This document shows, piece by piece, positions 25,501 through 40,100 of a stretch of DNA of 64,000 nt. Within the stretch, counting starts at the first letter, position 1; every line of letters begins with the position of its first letter. Both the position numbers and the translations under genes were made by a program. Origin of the DNA: Lates calcarifer (lineage: Eukaryota > Chordata > Actinopteri > Centropomidae); the NCBI RefSeq assembly GCF_001640805.2, contig NC_066847.1:26155504-26219503 (forward strand), read 5' to 3'. Under the pieces are notes generated by a model. The model had not been told where the DNA came from. It saw only the letters and a program-made list of their open reading frames with translations, and made no database searches.

Positions 25501-28120
25501 ACTGGGTTGCCAGATTTTGTTGGATTTACTGTACTTGGACTGGATGTCCTGTAGCTCACTCTGCTCTATGGTATGGCAGGATCCCCACACCCTGTCTCTG
25601 CCTTTCTAGTCTGTGTTTCATTATCTTTCTATTGGTCTGTCTATCTCTGTATGTCTTGGACTGTGTGTCAGTGTTTATCTTTCTGCTTGTCACAAGTGTT
25701 TCGCTGTCATCCCTCCACCCTTTCATCTTCTGCTCCAGACTTTTAGTTCAGTTTAAATTCTTGTTGATTTTAGCTAGGCAGGAGTACTGTGCAGTGTGTT
25801 CTGTAACAATTTAGCTCACTCGATGAATACTTATTCACAAATGATGAAGTAAGAGGCCTAAAATAGAACATGGTGCCAGACAAGCAGTGGAGGTTGGGTT
25901 GGCACTAACAATGTTAGCAAATGGGCTGTTAGTGCACAGTGCCAGCATCGTTGCCCAGTTGCACAACTGACAAAAAAAATAATGCTACAGCTTTTTGTAT
26001 CATGCAGAATTAAGCAAACTTGCTAGCAATCTGTGTAGCATCTTTCCCACTTTTTAGAATCAACCAAATAATCCTTTGTTATTATTGTTCAGTAAGAGAT
26101 AACTAGGCACGGTATGTAAAAATGTTCAGGGTTATACAAATGTTGTACCTATTTATGTTATGTGTTCTCTGATAGTAGCAACAGTACTGAAAGCGGATTT
26201 AGCTAAGTATGTAAAATGTTCAGGGTCATGCAAATATTGCTCCTATTTATAGTATTAAGTTTAGAGGTGAAAGCAACATGTACTTGAGTACATGAACAAG
26301 CATATCAGGACAGACAATACTAGCTCTGCAAGTTTGATTTAAGTGTTCTGCTGCCATCTGTCATTGTGCTGCACATATCTTTTGCAGTATATATGAGTAA
26401 ATCCCTGAATATAATATGTGAAATTCATTTTTATAGGCCCGTGCACTCTTTTGCATATTTGTTTTGCTATAAGGAGAATGGGTCTAGTACATATTTCTTC
26501 ATTATCTGTATTTCAGCATGTTCAGCAGGTGAGATCACTTTAGTATCCTTTTCTGTCTATTTCTCCTTTCTATTATATTCTTGGCAACTGCTGTGCCACA
26601 GTATCCCTGAGGGGATCATTAACATTTACTTTAATGATGGTGGTACTCATCACCTTCCCACCTCCTCTCACTTTTACTAACCCCACTCTCTCTCTATTTA
26701 TCTCCTTCCCTCTCATGACCTTGCCTCTAGTTGAGTCAGTCAGACTTCAAAGCTGTGACACTTACTTATCAGAAAAGTATTTTGTGAATGCTGCTGGTAT
26801 CAAGTGTACTGTGCTGAAGTATAATTTAAATGATGAGGTCATGATGCTAGCAGCCTCCATCTCTGCTTGTAGGAATCATGCAACCTGTTTTAAATGAATC
26901 TGAATTTAAAATCATAACTTCTGGGCTTCTGCTTCTGCTTTTCAGTCACTGGCAGACAGAAGCAACAAGGAAGCTGTGGTGCAGTAATGAATCAAACAGT
27001 ATACTGTCTCTTAGATTTCTACTACAAGCCACTGAAAAGACTCCTATCATTATTAGTACTCCAGAAGTGCTGCAGAATATGAATGTTGCATACTCTCATT
27101 CATAATGTTACTTCACCCCAGCAGCTGAAAGAAATCTGTAAAGAATTTATTAGCCAAAATTTCATATGACTAAAAGTTTTTTCATCATATGCCCAATCTG
27201 AACACACACACACACACTTGAGATGTAGTTAGTATGAGTAGCTCTCACCACCATATAGTAGCTAAACAGAGCATTAATTGATATTTTGGCCAAACGTAAC
27301 TGTAACACTGACACTCTCCTTATAAAGTTGATATGGTGAATGTGTTACCATACTTGTCAAACATCAGCAGACAGCAACATTAGCATTCATCTAGAGTTGT
27401 GATGAATGTTAAGTCCAATATTCACTTTCTTCTTGGCTCAGTTTTGGTCTCCACCCGCTCCATCCCTTTAGCTGCCAAATGTACCATTAAAAAACAAAAT
27501 CACCTCATTGCCAAGTGATATCTGAAAAATATTCCAAGTAACAATCAATAATCAGCTTTACAAAGCAGTTTTAATGAAATAAATTCTTGAAGCATCCGTT
27601 CCAGTTGCTGAAAAGAGGGCAGCAGAATTTTAACTAGAAACACCCGCTACATAAACGATGGGCATCGATCCATCCCTCCTCTCACTCTCTTAGCGCTTAA
27701 GCATGGCTTTCCCTGGCTGCCTCCTTCCTGGATGTTGGAAATACTCTGGGTCAAAGGGCAGATTTTTCCACTGTAAACGGAAAAGCGGAGTGGAATGCTG
27801 TTGATGCCCAAACTGTTGGCCTCAGTGTGTGGGAACATCTGCAGGCCTGTGCATGGGTTTTTGCATGTTAAAAAATAAGGGTGTGTTTGTGAGGAGGTTA
27901 AGTTTTGTGTATTGTGTGTGTATGTCCGTGCACCTAATGTATGTATATTTGTCTTTACAAGCAGTGCAGCAGTATATGTGTGTGTGTTCTGCTTCTCATG
28001 CTGATGGTTTCTGCAGGCCGCACTGTGTGGAGATCAAAGGTGACACAGTGCCAGAAATCTGCTGGCTCACTCTTCCAGCAGCCTGTCTCCTTTTTAAGTG
28101 GATCTTAAGTGAAAACATGG

Positions 28121-28163
<43 letters not shown>

Positions 28164-31100
28164 TTGTTGTATTGTGTAATCACCGGCCAGTCATGTTTAT
28201 ATGTTTGTTCAGTGTGCATGTGTGTGATTTGGATTGTTTATGCCACTTTGATTGTTTATGTCTTTGTCATTATTTCTTACTGATGCGAATATAAATAACA
28301 TGCTCAAACTGGATGCTTTATTGAGCTTTTGCGTGCGTGCATCCATGTGTGCATATTTGATGCATGCCTGCCCTCATTATTCCTAACATTATATGTAGTC
28401 TATAAGCCCAAGACATACACAAACTCTCTCTCTCTCTCTCTCTCTCTGTCTCTGTGTCTGTCTCTGTCTCTCACGCACACACATACACTTGGATGTTATC
28501 TGATGCTCCTTGTGGCAGAGGCAGAGAGAGCATGCGGGTAGGACAGTAACCCTTTGTCAGCACACATGTCTCTGTTCACTTTCTCTCTCAAGCACACACA
28601 CAGCCACACACACCAACATATACACAAATTGCATTGAGTGACTGATTGGATTTGCAGCATTCAGTGCTGCAAAATACAAATTATTTGGCTGCTGTTGAAC
28701 AAATGCTACCTGGAGGAGAGCCAGGCAGGTTGTGGTTGAGTCTGGAACATCTCGTGTGTCAGGGCCATATTTATCCCTCGCCGCTAAATGGAAACATGCC
28801 TCGACCTGCTAGTTAGACCTGCTACTGCCACAGAGACGCACATGCACAAACAGGCACACAAATACACATGGCCTGTTGCTGAATAATAAGGTAGGCAAGG
28901 AAGATTAGTCTGAGTAATGGCTCAGTTTAAATAAATAAATTTAAAGTGGCACTGGACAAAGCCACTTGGAAACAGATCAACATCCCATAGCTCATACATA
29001 CACATAATTGTGAAATAGAATAACACCAATGCATCATAAGCTGGACGCTATCAAATGCTGAAGTCCCACCAAGTCAAGATCATTGCAGGAGAACTTATTT
29101 TGCAGCTAACTCTTAGAGGAGTATCCCACTCATTCAAATTAAATAAAAATACTAGTATTAAAATTATCCTGTATCCATGCTAAATTAAACTACATGCTTC
29201 CAGTAAAAAATAGGTCAGTGTCACAGCTACCACTAAGCCATCTGCAGCTAAAATCCACTGCCTACAGTGTAGGAGAAAACTGCATGTGATGTACACCGCA
29301 TGATAGCCCCAAGCTGATGAAAACACCAGGATACCAAAAATGAGCAGATAAACTCCCAGAGTTGCGTGAATACTGCCACACAATCAATAAAGCAATAAGG
29401 GCAGCCTGTCAAGTACATACGGTAGATATAAATGTAGGCCCCTTTTACCCCAACATTAAATTATGTCATCACAGTTAATATTTTAGATTTATGAGGAGAT
29501 TCCATTGGGAGAATTTTAAATTGTTCATTGGGGTAATGGTAGGAGACCACAAGCTTTAAATATTAGAAAATAGTTAATAATTCATCTTGTATCTAGTCCA
29601 TTTCTGTATTAAATTTGACTAAATAAATGTCTCTCCATGGGAATGTGACTGGACCACCCAGGCACTGGGGGATGATGCACCTTTAATGGTCCATCTTTCA
29701 CTTCTTGTCCCAGAGGGCAGACAGTGTAAGATTAGAAGCCACAACTTTCACCCAGCTAATAGGGCAAGATCCCATTACTCCTGCAGCTAATGGGAATCCC
29801 TGATAGTGTTCACTCTCTGCTCCATCCCTCTCTCTATATTTGAGATTGTCAGAGTATCAAATGTGTGTGCCTGTGTGTGTGTCTGTCTGCCTAGTGGCAG
29901 TCTACTAATTATGCAAAACAATATTGATATAAAAACTCTTTTAGTCATTAGTGTAGATGATACAATTCAAGTTTAGTTTATAACAAACTGTGCTCTGAGG
30001 TATAACACAACTTTGATATTTATTTTGAGTGTATGTTTTGGTTTACTCACCTGCATGTACACCCTTAAGTGTGTGAATACAGGTGTACACGCATGTGTTT
30101 ATGTGTGTGTATATCCATGTGTTTTCACAAAGAGAGCAATGTGTTGCTGCCTGTAGACATTTCATCTGCCCAAAGCTGAACAGAGCTGTTGGACCCATGT
30201 AGGTCATGGAGACTGCATCTCCCTCTCTCTCTGCCTTCCCTCTGTCCTCTGTCTGTTTCTATCCTCCCTCTCTCTCTCTCTCTCTCCCTCTCTCTGTCGC
30301 TCTCTCAGGGAAAGTAGGACAGCTCAGATTTCTGAAGCTGCTGCTGTGAAAAAGCAGGAAAAGAAGGACGACAGAAGAGAATAGAAAATAAAAAGCTGCT
30401 AAGAGCAGTGATTATCTAATTCATTAGTGTTATGAAAGTTTTTAAACAGTAATTTATCACAGGGTGCCATTTTATTAGATTGCTGCATTGCTCATCTGGC
30501 ATGTACCATGGAAAATGATCAGCTTGACTATTAATATGTAAATTATTTTTGAAAGTTTTTGAAAGCCAGCAAATTAATGCATCACAGACAAGGTGCAACT
30601 AAAACTGGTTGTCAAATCACATGAAGAAATAGCTCAAGGTTAAAAGCTGAGTCAGAAGGCTAGACAGAGAAGGAAAGGAATCTTCTAACTTCTATCATAT
30701 CTGTGTCATTGCAAGTGTCACTTCTTCTGTCTGTGTGCTTACTTTCTTCTCACTTCATTGTCACAGAAATGAATAGAATATTTAAGGAGGATGGACATGC
30801 CACATTTATTTAAAGTAGGGATTTGTGTCAGTAGAGAGAGAGAGAGGGAGAGAGACACTGTGATCTTGGCATCTCCAGAGAAAACCTCCATTACTGAGGA
30901 CAGTTTGTACAGAACTGTAGCACATACTGTGATTCCTCTGAATGGGAAATGATTGTTTGTAGTTGCCAGTGATGCTAGGAGTCCCCTTTTTCTGCTCACT
31001 GGATACAAGGACCTGTAGATATTTTCCCATAATACTGTTGAACTTTTTTATTATTGGTACTATCCGATAGCTTGGTTATACAGTAGTTTATGATCATTAT

Positions 31101-34100
31101 TACATAATAATAATAACAAGTGGTTACTTGTGGTAATAGTGGTTTTGTGCTGTCTGTAACTGTAGGTTTTACCAAATGTATAAAATGTAAATATGAGGAA
31201 TGCAGTCTTGCATGTAGATCAGTTGTCTAAACTTTAAATTACATATGAGACCAACACCGCCACAGTGTCTCGTACAACCAGTGGACCATTTCTAGTGTAT
31301 TGCCATAATCATGCCAGTGATGTCATCCTTTGTTTGCACAATCACAATTTCCCTGCCCCCTCCCTCTGCCCTCCTGCTGTAATTGGACAATGGCTCCAGA
31401 TCAGCAGTGGTCTGAAAGGACATTTGCTGCCCGTGGTTTTCTGGCAATCAGCCCTGGGGCACAATTAAGCATCCGCTCCCACTTTACTCCTTTTGGTACA
31501 GTATTTGGCTCCATGCAGGGTGTTTCTCAGCAGGTAGCCACAATAAATAGAGATGGTCCTTGCATCATCATAACCCAGTCTAAATGGCCTTTAAGAAGTG
31601 TGTTGCCCTACACTGTGCATGTACAAATCTGGTTTAAGTAAACAAAGATATGTTTTATCTTTCGACCAAGTAGTAATACTTTCAAATAAAACATGAATAA
31701 ATTTGTAGGCGGATAGGACAGCTTTCCCCACTAAAGGGATATTTTGTTTGAAACTGTCTGAAAAGACTGTTTTAAACAAACAACAGAATGGATGTGATCA
31801 GGAAATTCTGGTCACCAGGATGGCCAAAGGCTCTACAAGCAAAAAAAAATGTGTCATCCAAGTTGAGAAGTTGAGGCCTATTTTAACTTGGACAACACAT
31901 TTAATTTTGTGGCTTTAATCTCTTAATATGTGCAGAGGGAGCCTGCACACCCAAATCTAGCAGAATGGTCCATAAACTGACCTTGCCTCTGCCTTCTCAT
32001 TCCTAATATTTTCATGTTGTGATAGATGCATATTATAATAATAATATTATGTATGGCTTGTCCAAATGTCTGACCTAAATTTTTGCCACCTGACCTCTAT
32101 TGCTAATTAAATTTGACCCAGCACAGCCACAAACTCTTCCAACCTTCAACTTTCTGAGCCTGAGTGGGTATTAAAACACCATTGTACCATTGTTTACAGA
32201 CAGAGCAGGCTCTGTGGGCTAACTAACTACCAAATATACAGTGTATGGTCTGATACATGGCTGCACAGTGGCAAAAATGGCAGCCTGCCACTGTGCATGA
32301 CTTTGTATTGTCAGCACTGGGAATCTTTTTCTCCTATGTTTCTCTCTATACATCTCTCCTTATAGATCATCCCTCCCTCTCTCCTTCGCCCTCCCTTCCT
32401 TTCTCCCTTTTCCCTCTCTCACTATTCCCACTAAAACCCTGCTCTGCCTTCTTTTGCTTCGCTGAGCCCAGATAGGCCTCTGTGTCTTGGGTCTTAATTT
32501 GATGCTGTAATTGGATGACAAGGGACAGTTCACCGTCTCTTCCTCATGAGTCAGCAGAGTTTTCTTGGCTATTGCCTCCCACTCCTGCTGACTACAGGCG
32601 CTGAGCAGGGATGGCCAATTGTTTGAGACTCATTCAGGTTTTTGTGTTTCCATCTCATCATCCGGCCATCAATTTCTGGGGCGGGGGGTGGGGGTGGGGG
32701 GGCCACACACAGTGCCACATTACAGTCAGAGGGGCTTTATAGAGGGCACTTGTTAATGGCAATATGGAGCTGGGGTGGGGTGTGTGAGCCAAATCAGCCT
32801 ATAAATGTCTACAGTTCTTTGTAGTTGTTTTGTAGGACATAGAAGGAATTGATAAAGGTAAATGGATGGGTTTGATCTGTTCCTCCCCACAGGGATTATT
32901 AGTTTCATTTGTTAAATTTAAATCTAATTTAGTAAGTGAATATTATGTGTATATAATATTGTGCATACTGTTATCAACAAGCTCAGCCAATCGCATGTTG
33001 AGGATATAGACAGTTAAGGTTCGTTTAAGGGACGTGGTTAAGGTTAGGGCAGGCCATAATTGCACACAGCCTGAAGGCTGAACTCAGGGCAAGAAAGTCC
33101 CTGTGCGTGGTAATCGGAAAGAATTCCCCTGTTGCTTCAGTATTCCAGGAAGAGTTGACATGAGAGCTGGCATCAAGGCTGAATTTACATATGAGACATT
33201 GGAGACACTGTCAGGCGTAGCAGTGTGGACACAGGCGCAGACAGGAGGCAGAGGCAGAGTTTACAAAAAAACAAGGTTCTTTATTCCAGCGGGGTCGGTA
33301 CACAGGTAGACAGTCAGAGAAGGCAACGGTACAAAAGAACTTGAGCTGAGGCAAGGTCAAAAAACACAGGGAAGGGTCAAAAAACTATGTCTACTAGAGA
33401 ACAGGTTGCTTACTCGAAGGTCGGTAGGTCTGGCAAAGGCACAAGACGAACTGGCAGGGAGTGCAGGGAGACACAGACACTAAATACACAGGAGCAGGGT
33501 AGACAATGAGACACAGGTGAACCACATTAGGGCGGGGTAGGTAATCAGGAGGAGGGAGCGCAGAAGGAAGGGGAAGACAAGACACCTGAAACAAGAGGGA
33601 GGTCAGTGATTTCAAAATAATACAAACACAACTGAACTACAAAATAAAAACCCTGGCTCAGAGCTGACACCCTGACAGACACTGTTTTAAAAAAAAGGAT
33701 TTATGGCAATAACTGTGGTTTGCATTTTTTTTTCATCATGCTTTGCCTCTTCTGTTTTACCAGCACTGACTGGTGCAGCTGTTATCCAGGTTGCATGCCC
33801 TTTTTCAAGTGCTTCACAACATCGCCCACATGTAAGGGATCCTAATGTGTGTGCAGGCTTGTATGCCTAATGACTAATGGCCTTTCAGAATTGTAATCTG
33901 CCACAGTAACTCCTATCTGATGTAATGGCTTGTAATTTGTACGTAATACCAGTGGAACTATTTATAGACCAGCAGCCAATTCTCTGCAAGATGGATGTGT
34001 GGATGCGTGTGAGGTGCTGGGCGTGCACACACATGCTTGTGTACATACTTCAGTTTGCACAAAGCATGTCCTCACACAGTGCAGTTTACTTTCTCTTTGT

Positions 34101-34307
34101 CTGTTTGCACCTTTCTAGTTTCTGTCTAGCTGTGTCTTTGTGTGAGTCTGTGGGAGGATTGTTTGTGCATGAGTGTGTGTTCTTCTACATGCAGAAACTG
34201 TAAATGTAAAATATGTATGTGCTTAGCAAAACATGTCTGTGTATGTGTATCTCAGGATATGTATGCGTGACTGAGCACATCTGGGTGCCTGTGTGTCTGA
34301 TGAAGCA

Positions 34308-34346
<39 letters not shown>

Positions 34347-36923
34347 TGCCTGAAGCTCTCAGTCTCTCCCTGGGGGATTACATCACAGGGCAGTTATCAG
34401 ACCTGAGTCATCAGAGAGGTTGAGAGGCCCTGCTCTGCTCTACTCCTCCATTTAAATGAGGGCACATTTAAAAGCATTAGAAGATAAAAAAAAGAGGGTC
34501 TGTTGTCTTTCTTTCTGTCTTTCTCGCCGATGCGCACCTCCTTTTTTTTTTTACCCATGTGTCTATTCTTTGCCTTTAAGAAGAAGAGCTAGAAGTAGAG
34601 TAGGTCAGTTGTCACTCTGCTGTCATCTCCATTGGTCTGCTTTCTCATTCCTTCCACTCACGAGGCAACCCTAATGGTATTGCAACACTTAAAGATAAGA
34701 TTTCCACAGCTAATGAAGGATCAGCTTCCATCCAAATGAATCTACATTTGATCATTTGGAGGATTGCGTTAGCTCAGGTCAAGCTTTGAAGTTATGCACA
34801 CTCTCAGCTGATCTGTGTCATCTGTGAAAATCATAAGTCAAAGACATCAATGAGACATTCTTTAGGATGAGATAAAGAGATACTTTTCTCATGATTCATG
34901 CAGCTCCTGCAGATGCTGGTTATTATTTTTACTGCTTATTCCTACCAGCTACCCACTGTTTGGCCTGATAATTCCTCTGCCCCCCAAGTCATCGATTTGT
35001 CACCCATGATTCTTTTATCCTTTATCCTAAATGATTCTTTATTGCTCCTTTTGTACATAAATGGGGTAATGAACATTTGATCAACCTGCATTCAGCTCTG
35101 TCTAGAAAAAGACCAGGTTAAAAACTCCAACTCCAACTTAGCATTTGTAATGGTAAAAATTGTCATTCTGATATAATTCCATGACTCTGATTGTTATCTA
35201 CCTCATAATATGGCATTGAACTTGGTGAATAACGAGATGAACAAGACTGGAGCTTGGAGCTATTTGGACTTGACTGACAAGACCTGATTCTTAGTTGTGG
35301 CAAAACAACTACATGACCCCACCTCTGGATTATGGTAATCCTCTAGTTACTATATTGAATAGAAACCCATGTTGAACCTGTCACACTAAACCCAGGCCAG
35401 GTCACACAAGGTATGTCGACTTAGTTGCACCTTGTTCAGCTGTTAATAGATTATCATTCCTTCCTTCTAAACATCCAAACTATGGAAAAAAATAGATCAT
35501 ATTTTCTAAACTTTTTAATAAATTTCAGCAAATTGTATGTCCAAAAATTTGACATTAGCTGCTGATTGACCAACTCTGATCATTTCAATACTTTATGTAG
35601 AAACCTGTATTGCAGCATGTGTGATCTCTGCAGCCTTCTTGGGGCATTCCCCCCCCCCTCCTGGCTGACTAACTGTGACGTAGACAAGGGTGTGTGTCTT
35701 GGTCTGTGTGAGCGTGTGAGTGCAGTGGCAGGGAGGGGGTGGGTGAGAGAGACAGCTGTGCAGGATATGTAGTTAACAGTAGAAAGCATTCATACTACAC
35801 ATTCTACTGCAGTGTGTCACCAGACAGTTTCTCTCTCTCTCTCTCTCTCTCTCTCCTTCTCTCTCACTTCCCTCTTCTTCCCACTCCTTTTTCCTTCACT
35901 TCTCACATCCGTCTGTCTCCTGTTTCTCCCTATCCCACACACACCCACATACGTGCCTGTGTGCATGTGCAATCATACACACAGTCCTCTCTCTCTCCCC
36001 TCCCCCAGCCACAAACTCCCCCTGCCCCCTCATCCTTCCCCAAAGTTTGCCTCTACAGTAAATTAAGTCATATCTCTTTGACTGCTATAACTTTTACCAC
36101 TATTTCCTCCTTCCTTCTGTAGAACTGTACTTACTCCTGGATTACACTTCACCCACACATGTTCAAACACACGCACAGACACACACGTGCACACAAATTC
36201 CTTTCCCCTGAAATAAATAGAAAATGTAAAGAAGTTGCTTCAAGGACAGCATAAAGCTGTTCTCACCTCTCCCAGACGGGGTGTGTCAAGGCTTTTGTCC
36301 GTCTGATGCCGTATTAAATATCAGAGTTAAAAGGAGGAGTGGGGGGTTGTACGTGAGTGTGTGCGTGCGTGCAAAAGTCTCCAGGTTTTTTGTTCTTAAG
36401 GGAGAAAGAATGTTGGCACAAAGCTAGCCACCAGGGGAGAAGGTCGGAGTGCTCAAGTGCTGCTCCAGGTTTGTTTCATTTCATTTGCTCTGTAATGAGT
36501 CTTGTTACTGCTGTGAGAGGCAGAGAGATCTGACTGCGGAGTTCATAGTTAAGCCACAGGGAGGGAGGAAAGGAGGGAAGGAGGGAGCACGGGAGGGAGA
36601 GAGAAAGAGAGGCAAAGAAGCAGAGAAAAACATACAAGCCAACAAGCCCTCACTTGAAACCCTCTTAACGTTTTGGAAGCGAGAAAAGTGACAAACTTTT
36701 TCACTCCTTCCTTTATCCCTTTTCTTCTGTTCCTTCTCCTCTTCCTCCTCCTCCTCACTGCCCCACACCCTTCTCAAATGAACCCTCTCGTTTTTGAGCA
36801 CGGAAAAGAAACTGAGGCAGAGAGCTTGCAAGAGGTCTGAAAAAGTTGGCTGTCCCTGTCCATGACTGTGCGTCTGTGTGTCTGCTGGAGTGTGTATGCC
36901 TCTCAGGGAGTGTATGTGCCTCG

Positions 36924-36967
<44 letters not shown>

Positions 36968-37088
36968 TCCTGGGTCTGTGTGGGAATGATTACATCAGCC
37001 TGCTGCAGCCTTATGATTGGTTGGTGAGCGTGTGGTTTGATTCAGTGTGCCTCAGAGCCTGTGGCTGAGGCTGTAACCCTTTGTGAGG

Positions 37089-37145
<57 letters not shown>

Positions 37146-40100
37146 GGAGGGAGGGAGAGGAAAGATAGTTGTCAGACTCAACCGGCACTGGAAGCACTGT
37201 ACTGTACCTGCTGCCATCTGATCGCTGACTGTCTCTGTGTCTCTGTCCTGTGAGCTGCACAGACACCAGCTTTAGGTCACACAGACAGTTCTTCTTCTTT
37301 TTTTGTAGACAGGGCCAGCGGCCTAGATAGACTGAAGACTAGACTCTAGGCTATGTGACAGGTAGCACAACCGCAGCTATCAACTGTTGGCTTTCAAATT
37401 TTTATCTCTCTTTCTGGAGGAGACAAGGCGACAGAACAGCAAGATTTTCTGTCTTAGTGACTGTGTGTGAGTGAGTGAGTGTGTGTGTGAGTGTGTGGGG
37501 AGCCAGGTTCAGTCCAAAAATGCCTTCGTGTTCCCCGGACTGCTGCCTACTGCGGGCCGTAGAGGTAAGACCGCTCTCTTTCTGTGTCTCCTATCTCTCC
37601 TTGTGTGTCTCTGCCTCTCTTCGCCTCCTTTTCTTTTTACATTTTAAGTGCATTTTTCCTTTGAAGTACTGCCATGTTTAACCAGTGGCGAGAAATGGAA
37701 TGTGTAAATAGGCAATTTGTCTTTTTCGAGATGTGAGCAGAGCAATAAAAAGAAGAGTCAAGTACGTCAGCAGCTTTGGATGATTGAGGTTCCCTTGCTT
37801 TTTGTCTTGAGCATTTCAGATGGATAGAGCGCCTCAGGCCTGGTTTGTGCAAACTGTGATGCTGTAAGCTGCGTCTTTGCTCAGAGAAGAGAAGAGAATT
37901 TCCTTGTCATGATATATTATGTGGGAAGCATGCATACATTACATGTGTAGGCTTAGTCGGCTGGATTTCTGTGTAGGCTAACAAGGCTGGATTCCGCTGC
38001 AGGTTAAGTAGGCTGCTCTAGTTTTCTCTGTGGGCCATGAGCTGTGTATCCTGTGAATGTGACTGCAAGGTTTCATAGTGAAAAGCCAACGTGTGGACAC
38101 TGAGTGGAAGTAAATTTGGGACTATTTACCATAAGAGAGATGACAATTACATTTCCTGGATTATAGGGTGACTATAGTAAAGGAAACCTTACATAAATAC
38201 ATTTATACTGTATACTGATACACAAGAATGGCTGGCTGTAAATGTGTCTATTACACACATCTTAGATTGGGGTTTCATCTGTTCAGGACCTGATGCATCA
38301 TTGCTGTACAGTATAAACACTATACTGTATATTACCATACACATAACACATAAGTAGTGCCTCAGAAAGTGTGGGAGTATGTCTTGGAGTCAGTATTATT
38401 AATGGAAACAAAATGAAAACATTAGACATTATTCATGAATTGGAGAAAAAAAATCACAAATTATTCAACAAAAACTGTATTCATTCTGAAATTCAATATG
38501 CTTATATTCTTATTACTGTCCTAATTTCAACATATTAAGTTATGGAAAAAAAGAACTTTTGTTTGTGAAGTTGAGGCAATGTCTTATCACTGGATACTTT
38601 CATACATTTTCATGATAAGTTATAATTGGAAAAACCCTGCTTACATCCCCTTAAGCTACAGTATGTACCAATTTGGCATAGACAGTCCTTTTTTGTGTTC
38701 ACAACAGCAGCTGCTTGTTATACACTACAGTATATTTGCTACTATATTACACCAACAAGTTGCTTTACGAAATGCTTGCCTGTGATTTCTAACACCACAA
38801 TTGCTACATAGTCTTGAATGTCTGTTCTTTTCTATTGTGTGCTATAATTACAGGCCTGTGTGTGTGATATTGTATGGGCCGCTATATGATAAATACTATT
38901 CTAGTGTTTGAAGAAAATTGCTGGCTTCACCCACCTATTAGGCTGAGTTTTCAAAAATGGTTTGTGTTAAATGACTTTATCAGAACTTAGGATTCCCTGT
39001 GGGGCTACTATAAAAATCTATAATCAAAACCTCTGTCTCATTTTGAAACTGGAAAGTCCTATCTATGTTCTTCTTCATTGTCTTATATTGAAGACACATA
39101 TACATGTTAAAATGTCTCATCATTTTTTCCATTCTTCTTCATTGAAATACTCCATTTTCAAACTACCTTCACATGGTCTCTGTTCATTATAACTGAACAC
39201 TTATCTGTCTTCTCCTCACAGATTGTGAAGATCTTCAGTGAAGATGGCATGGGTAAAGTGGTGGAGATCCCAGCCGACATGACAGCCAGGGACCTGTGCC
39301 AGCTCCTGGTTTATAAAAGCCATTGTGTAGATGACAACAGTTGGGCACTTGTTGAACACCACCCACTGCTAGGGCTAGGTAAGGAGCAGAGCCTTGCAGG
39401 AACTGAAACACTGTTCACATACACACATGAACACACACAAATGGGTGCTTGCACGCTCTCACCACACACACACTCATGGACTTTTGGGTTGGCTGGGACA
39501 TGCAATACAATCACTGAACTACACAGGTGTATTCACATGTATGTATGCATGCATGCATGCCCACATACTTGGGCAGACAGTTCAGGCGCATATTCTCACG
39601 CAGGCATGTATTCAAGCATGAGTGCATGCACATACTATACAGCATAGGCACGAACAGAGCCATAATGTCCAGTGATCTAATCAAGTACAACACAATGGCA
39701 ATGTGAACATTTGCTGTAGCAGTGCAGTATTATGCAGAAGAGGCAGCACAGTACCATCTCTTGTCACTGAAAAATATGTAGGTTAAACATATTGATCAGT
39801 TTGTGTATGAAGAGAAAGTGATGGGAATAAATAATGCATCGCATGTGAGGTCAGAGTTGCTGTAGTACAGAGGGACCAATGATTTACTAATTCAGTCATG
39901 AAGAGAGAGTTGACAGTTGAGATAAGACTGGTGGGAATTGTTGGGTCTTTCTTTGTAAATATTATAATATAAAGAGTACAGTCTGGACCTGCTCTAAATG
40001 AAAAATGATCTGTTGGGATTCAGTGTAGTAGTCATTATTTTTATTTTTTATCTAATTGTTTTTATTCTTTTGACTTTTTATAAGTATCTGTCATTCTAAA

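Larger units (their letters stand above)
21663..36489 (+). other. grb10 intron 4, 5' part (about 14.8 kb)
   Basis: No exon was recognised. It contains TG/CA/CT tracts, a triple 23-nt motif (22491-22738), a Tc1-like remnant (about 23280-23640), a diverged tandem duplication (26101-26290), a G-quadruplex-type run (32678-32702) and a hAT-like miniature transposon (33210-33676). A stretch near 31340-31560 has a compositionally mixed, conserved-element look. Confidence 0.6.
36490..37519 (+). promoter_or_regulatory. grb10: Putative internal grb10 promoter and 5' UTR
   Basis: This stretch precedes the alternative first exon. It holds GGGAGG-type purine blocks (36555-36630), a (TG)n tract (36928-36963), an inverted CCAAT box (ATTGG, 37016-37020) and an 81-nt uninterrupted purine tract (37085-37165). 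No clear TATA box was seen and the transcription start cannot be placed. The promoter role is inferred from the exon downstream. Confidence 0.4.

Noticed and set aside
39225..39647. 140-codon ORF as a complete protein
   Set aside because: It is the RA-domain exon reading past its donor into CA-rich intron.
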